Positions 19,649 to 22,757 of a DNA stretch of 22,757 nucleotides are shown one piece after another. Positions within the stretch are counted from its first letter, which is position 1; each line of letters opens with the position of its first letter. Source of the stretch: DASTOB01 sp035720425 (lineage in GTDB: Bacteria > Chloroflexota > Limnocylindria > Limnocylindrales > CSP1-4); contig DASTOB010000078.1 of the NCBI GenBank assembly GCA_035720425.1, positions 1 to 22,757 of the forward strand, read 5' to 3'. The notes under the pieces are model-generated. The model did not search any database and was not told where the DNA came from. It saw nothing but the letters and a program-made list of their open reading frames with translations. Both the position numbers and the translations under genes were made by a program.

Positions 19649-21445
19649 GTGGCAGCGACAGAGGAGATCCTCGGCCAGTTCCTGGGGGACGAGACGTTCC
19701 CGATCACGTGGGACTCGGAGGTCGAGCAGGGCTTCTTCTGGGTCTACGACGACCTCCACATCCCCCACCCGGTGAGCCCGATGTTCTTCGACATCGGCGG
19801 CTGGTGGCTGAGCTGCGACCACATGTTCCGCCGCTTTGGGACGCCGTTCGCGGTCGACTGGCTGGCCAAGAACGTCAACGGCTACGTCTACACGACGGCC
19901 ATCCCGGCCGACGCGGACCTGCGCATCGACGCGACCGAGTACAGCGCCCGCTACGGCGCCCGGGTGCCGCGCGACCCCACCTATGCCGACACGATGGGCG
20001 CCTACCTCGACACCGTGCTGCCCGTCTACGGCCGCCACTTCGCCGACTGGTGGCGCGACCGGCTGCGGCCGGAGATGGAGCGCAACTTCGCCTTCCTCGA
20101 GGAGCGCCTCGACGCCGCCCCGGGAATGGACCTGGCCGAGGTGGCCTGCCTGCTCGAGGACGCGATCGATGTCCACGACCGGCACTGGAAGATCCACTGG
20201 ATGCTCAACTTCGCCCAGCTGTCGGCCACGCTCAACCTGCGGGCGGTGATGGAAAGGCATCGCGGCCAGGTCGACGAAGCGCTCCTCGGGCGGCTCCAGA
20301 ACTCAGCGTCGGATCGCAACTGGGACTCGATCGAGGCGCTGTGGCGGATGAAGAACGAGGTCCGCGACGACGCCGAGCTGCGCGCCGCGTTCGAACCGGA
20401 GGACACGGCGGCGATCGCCGCCGCCCTGCGCGGCAGCGAGCGTGGCCGGCGGTTCATCGCCGAGCGGGTCGAGCCGTACCAGCGCGAGTTCGGCTGGCAC
20501 GCGGTGTGGAGCCACGAGTTCATCTTCCCGACCGTGCGCGAGCAGATGGAGCCGGTGCTCGAGCTCGTCCGCGGCTACCTCGCGACGGACTACGACTATC
20601 CCAGCGCGATCGAGGCGATGCGGCTCGACATCGAGGCCGCCTCGCGCGAGATCCTCGAGGGCCTGAGCGGCGACGCGCTCGACGAGATGCGGGCCTCCAA
20701 CGAGGTCAACCTGCGGATGGCGCCGCTCACGCCGGACCACCACTTCTACATCGACCAGGGCGCCAACGCCCACGTCCGCCTCGTCCTCCTCGAGGTCGGT
20801 CGCAAGCTCGTCGAGGCCGGCCGGCTCGACGAGCCGGATGACGTCATGTTCCTGCGCTACACGGAGTTGCGCAGCCTGATCGGCAGCGCCGACGCCGTCC
20901 CGGCCCGCGAGATCGTCGCCCGGCGCCGGGCGGAGCGGGCGGCCGCGGAGGCGATCACGCCGCGCGACTGGGTCGGCACGGCCACGCCCTCGCAGCTCGC
21001 CTTCCCGTACCTCGTCAACTGGGGTTACCCGGATCGCTTCCACCAGACCCAGTCGGACGACACCCGCCGGATCACCGGGCTCGGGGCGTCCGCCGGCGTC
21101 ATCGAGGGCGTCGCCCGGGTCGTCCGCACGGTCGACGAGTTCGACCAGGTCCGCGAGGGCGACATCCTCGTTTGCCAGATGACGAACCCGGCGTGGGTCG
21201 TCCTGTTCACGAAGATCGCCGGCCTCGTCACCGACACCGGCGGCACGACGTCGCACCCGGCGGTCCTCGCCCGCGAGTTCGGGATCCCGGCCGTGATCGG
21301 CACATCTGTCGCGACGCAGCGCATCCGCACCGGGGACCGGATCCGGCTCGACGGGTCGGCCGGCGAGGTCGAGATCCTCCGGGCCGCGGCAGACGCCGAC
21401 ACGGACGCGCCACAGGCCGGGGCGACGACCGTGATCGGACGCTGA
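19649..21445 (+). CDS. PEP-utilising mobile-domain protein lacking the ATP-grasp domain
   Basis: Protein of 598 residues from this start. The C-terminal 80 residues are the phosphohistidine swivelling domain of PEP synthase/PPDK-type enzymes: MTNPAWVVLFTKIAGLVTD, then GGTTSHPAVLAREFGIPAVIG with the phospho-accepting His536. The first 480 residues resemble the central substrate-binding part of rifampin phosphotransferase-like or phenylphosphate synthase alpha-like proteins, with many Trp/Tyr/His (FFDIGGWWLSCDHMFRRFG). The N-terminal ATP-grasp domain of a complete dikinase is absent, so a separate ATP-binding subunit would be needed. GTG 19649 is chosen for its GGAGGG seven bases upstream; ATG 19589 would add 20 non-conserved residues and could serve a leaderless transcript. 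A GntR regulator follows after 11 bases. Substrate unknown. Confidence 0.83.
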   Translation: MAATEEILGQFLGDETFPITWDSEVEQGFFWVYDDLHIPHPVSPMFFDIGGWWLSCDHMFRRFGTPFAVDWLAKNVNGYVYTTAIPADADLRIDATEYSARYGARVPRDPTYADTMGAYLDTVLPVYGRHFADWWRDRLRPEMERNFAFLEERLDAAPGMDLAEVACLLEDAIDVHDRHWKIHWMLNFAQLSATLNLRAVMERHRGQVDEALLGRLQNSASDRNWDSIEALWRMKNEVRDDAELRAAFEPEDTAAIAAALRGSERGRRFIAERVEPYQREFGWHAVWSHEFIFPTVREQMEPVLELVRGYLATDYDYPSAIEAMRLDIEAASREILEGLSGDALDEMRASNEVNLRMAPLTPDHHFYIDQGANAHVRLVLLEVGRKLVEAGRLDEPDDVMFLRYTELRSLIGSADAVPAREIVARRRAERAAAEAITPRDWVGTATPSQLAFPYLVNWGYPDRFHQTQSDDTRRITGLGASAGVIEGVARVVRTVDEFDQVREGDILVCQMTNPAWVVLFTKIAGLVTDTGGTTSHPAVLAREFGIPAVIGTSVATQRIRTGDRIRLDGSAGEVEILRAAADADTDAPQAGATTVIGR

Positions 21446-21456
21446 GGCGACCGCGG

Positions 21457-22146
21457 ATGGCCGCTCCGAGAACGCTCTCCCGCAGCGTCCTCGCCGACCA
21501 GGTCAAGGAGTGGATCCTCGAGGGCATCCTGAGCGGCCACTACCAGCCGGACTCGCGGATCATCGAGACCCAGGTCGCGCGTGAGCTCGGCACGAGCCAG
21601 GCGCCGGTGCGTGAGGCGCTGCGCGGCCTCGAGGCGCTCGGCGTCGTGGCGATCACCCCGTTCCGCGGCGCCCGGGTCCGGCGACCGACCAAGCGCGAGA
21701 TCCTCGAGGCCTACTCGGTGCGCTCGTCGCTCGAGTCGCTCGGCGCCCGGCAGGGCGTGCCGCGCATGACCGACGCCGACCTCGCCGAGATCGCCGGCCA
21801 CGTGGCGGCCATGCAGGCCGCGGCCCGCGCCGGTGACGGGCACGCGGTCGCGGAGGCGGACGCGCGCTTCCACGCCCGGATCGTCGGGCTGTCCGACAAC
21901 CGGACGCTCGAGAAGGTGTGGCGCACGCTCGAGCCGTTCTCGCGGACCTACCTCACGCTCATCGTCCCGGGCGCGGACCCGCAGTGGTCGGCGGACCTCC
22001 ACCCGCCGATCCTCGCCGCCCTCGAGCGGCGCGATCCGGACGCCGTCGTCGGTGCCCTCGAGCGGCACTTCGATGAGGTCAGCCGCAACATGGAGCGGCG
22101 CTGGCCGGACGACGACGACGGCCGGCCTCCCGCGCCGCTCCGCTGA
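21457..22146 (+). CDS. GntR-family transcriptional regulator, FadR/FCD type
   Basis: DNA-binding regulator of 229 residues. The winged helix-turn-helix (about 8-75) contains LADQVKEWILEGILSGHY and TQVARELGTSQAPVREALRGLEALG, the GntR recognition region, with wing VVAITPFRGARVR. The FCD effector domain (about 82-210) keeps the metal/carboxylate-binding residues Asp135, His139, His182 and His204. FCD regulators usually sense organic acids or sugar acids made by the pathway they control. The ATG is 11 bases after the preceding stop, with GAGG nine bases before it; longer open frames starting inside the previous gene are rejected. Local autoregulation and control of the flanking genes are likely but not shown. 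Confidence 0.93.
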   Translation: MAAPRTLSRSVLADQVKEWILEGILSGHYQPDSRIIETQVARELGTSQAPVREALRGLEALGVVAITPFRGARVRRPTKREILEAYSVRSSLESLGARQGVPRMTDADLAEIAGHVAAMQAAARAGDGHAVAEADARFHARIVGLSDNRTLEKVWRTLEPFSRTYLTLIVPGADPQWSADLHPPILAALERRDPDAVVGALERHFDEVSRNMERRWPDDDDGRPPAPLR

Positions 22147-22163
22147 CGCCGGATTTTCGACCG

Positions 22164-22757
22164 ATGCGCGCCTTCACCTACGAACGGCCCACCCGCCTCG
22201 ACGATGCGGTGGCGCTGCTCGCCGCGCACGGCCCGGACGCGCGGCTACTGGCCGGCGGGACCGATCTCATCATCCGCCTCCGCGACGGGACGATCCGGCC
22301 GCGGGTCGTCGTCGACGTCAAGCGGATCGCCGAGCTCGACGGCGACATCCGTGAGGCGGACGGCGGGCTTCGCATCGGCGCCCTCGCGGTCATGACGACC
22401 ATCGCCGCCGACGCGCGGATCCGGCGCGACTACGAGGCCCTCGCGGAGGCCGCCGCGGTGGTCGGGTCGATCCAGATCCGGAACCGGGCGACGCTGGCCG
22501 GCAACGTCTGCAACGCCTCCCCGGCGGCCGACACGGCGCCGTCGCTCCTCGTCTACGGCGCGCGGGTCGTCGTCACCGGGCCGGCCGGCGTCCGTTCCGT
22601 GCCGCTCGACGAGGTTTTCGTCCGGTCCGGCGTCACGACGCTCGCCGCCGGCGAGATCGTCACCGCCATCGAGCTGCCCCGCCCGTCGACGCGGGGCCGG
22701 TCCGTCCACCTCCGGCGGACCCGTCGTCGCGGCCACGATCTCGCCTCGGTCACCCTG
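22164..22757 (+). CDS. Xanthine dehydrogenase-family FAD-binding subunit (CoxM-like), partial at right end
   Basis: N-terminal 198 residues of the medium, FAD-binding subunit of a molybdenum hydroxylase; the frame is open to the window end. MRAFTYERPTRLDDAVALLA starts the family fold, and LLAGGTDLI (about 29-37) is the FAD pyrophosphate-binding motif. GSIQIRNRATLAGNVCNASP (about 108-127) and ADTAPSLLVYGARV follow, as in CO dehydrogenase/xanthine dehydrogenase medium subunits. RRGHDLASVTL at the edge corresponds to the family's Arg-x-x-Asp-x-Ala-x-Val. There is no extra cysteine-bearing insert of the kind found in 4-hydroxybenzoyl-CoA reductase. The ATG is 17 bases after the GntR stop, without a clear Shine-Dalgarno. 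The molybdopterin and [2Fe-2S] subunits should lie just beyond the window if this is a complete operon. Confidence 0.92.
   Translation, partial: MRAFTYERPTRLDDAVALLAAHGPDARLLAGGTDLIIRLRDGTIRPRVVVDVKRIAELDGDIREADGGLRIGALAVMTTIAADARIRRDYEALAEAAAVVGSIQIRNRATLAGNVCNASPAADTAPSLLVYGARVVVTGPAGVRSVPLDEVFVRSGVTTLAAGEIVTAIELPRPSTRGRSVHLRRTRRRGHDLASVTL

Noticed and set aside
22164..22757. 4-hydroxybenzoyl-CoA reductase FAD subunit, which would complete a phenylphosphate-type phenol pathway with the PEP-domain protein
   Set aside because: The extra Cys-bearing insert of that subunit is missing; the sequence runs straight through as in CoxM-type subunits.

Overview
The window is a very GC-rich bacterial chromosome segment, with third codon positions dominated by G/C and many GTG starts. 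It is gene-dense and has no insertion sequences, phage genes or CRISPR arrays. Several features suggest a soil or sediment Chloroflexota (Limnocylindria-like) or possibly a deep actinobacterial lineage: a UPF0182 membrane giant, luciferase-like (LLM, often F420-dependent) oxidoreductases, an ECF sigma factor with a zinc-finger-less membrane anti-sigma, Pro/Ser/Thr linkers, and apparently leaderless transcripts. That assignment is inference; there is no rRNA here to settle it.

Left part (1-6599): a repeat-bearing non-coding leader, then a UPF0182 membrane protein (347-3523) followed by a small cupredoxin lipoprotein (3559-3915). A 13-bp tandem repeat array (4030-4107) lies in the convergent intergenic gap. 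On the minus strand a Tat-exported two-domain laccase-type multicopper oxidase (5394-6599) is translationally coupled to a ZIP-type metal transporter with an extra N-terminal domain (4204-5397). This half is rich in envelope and copper/metal functions.

Centre (6667-13867): a minus-strand MFS transporter carrying a C-terminal cyclic-nucleotide-binding domain stands divergent from an ECF sigma factor/anti-sigma pair. The anti-sigma has two tandem copies of an extracytoplasmic domain, each with a Cys pair at identical spacing. Next comes a plus-strand operon: a DUF2652 cyclase-like/SRPBCC fusion, an LLM oxidoreductase, an antibiotic-biosynthesis-monooxygenase (ABM) fold protein and a second, paralogous LLM oxidoreductase.

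Right part (13895-22757): tRNA-Arg(UCG) with a small membrane protein gene just downstream (minus strand), a DHA2-type MFS drug exporter, a nitroreductase, CTP synthase (pyrG) behind a striking 11-bp inverted repeat, a TalC-type transaldolase, and a likely catabolic cluster. The cluster comprises a PEP-utilising-domain protein lacking the ATP-grasp half, a FadR-type GntR regulator, and the beginning of a xanthine-dehydrogenase-family FAD subunit that runs off the window end.

A recurring -10-like hexamer (TANNNT, often preceded by CGC) sits about 6-8 nt before the start codon of several genes that lack a Shine-Dalgarno sequence, whereas genes with a good Shine-Dalgarno have the hexamer farther upstream. 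This suggests mixed leaderless and leadered transcription. No single unmistakably new system is visible. The best candidates for a second look are the oxidase-ZIP pair, the cyclase-like/LLM/ABM operon, and the ATP-grasp-less PEP-mobile-domain/GntR/FAD-subunit cluster.
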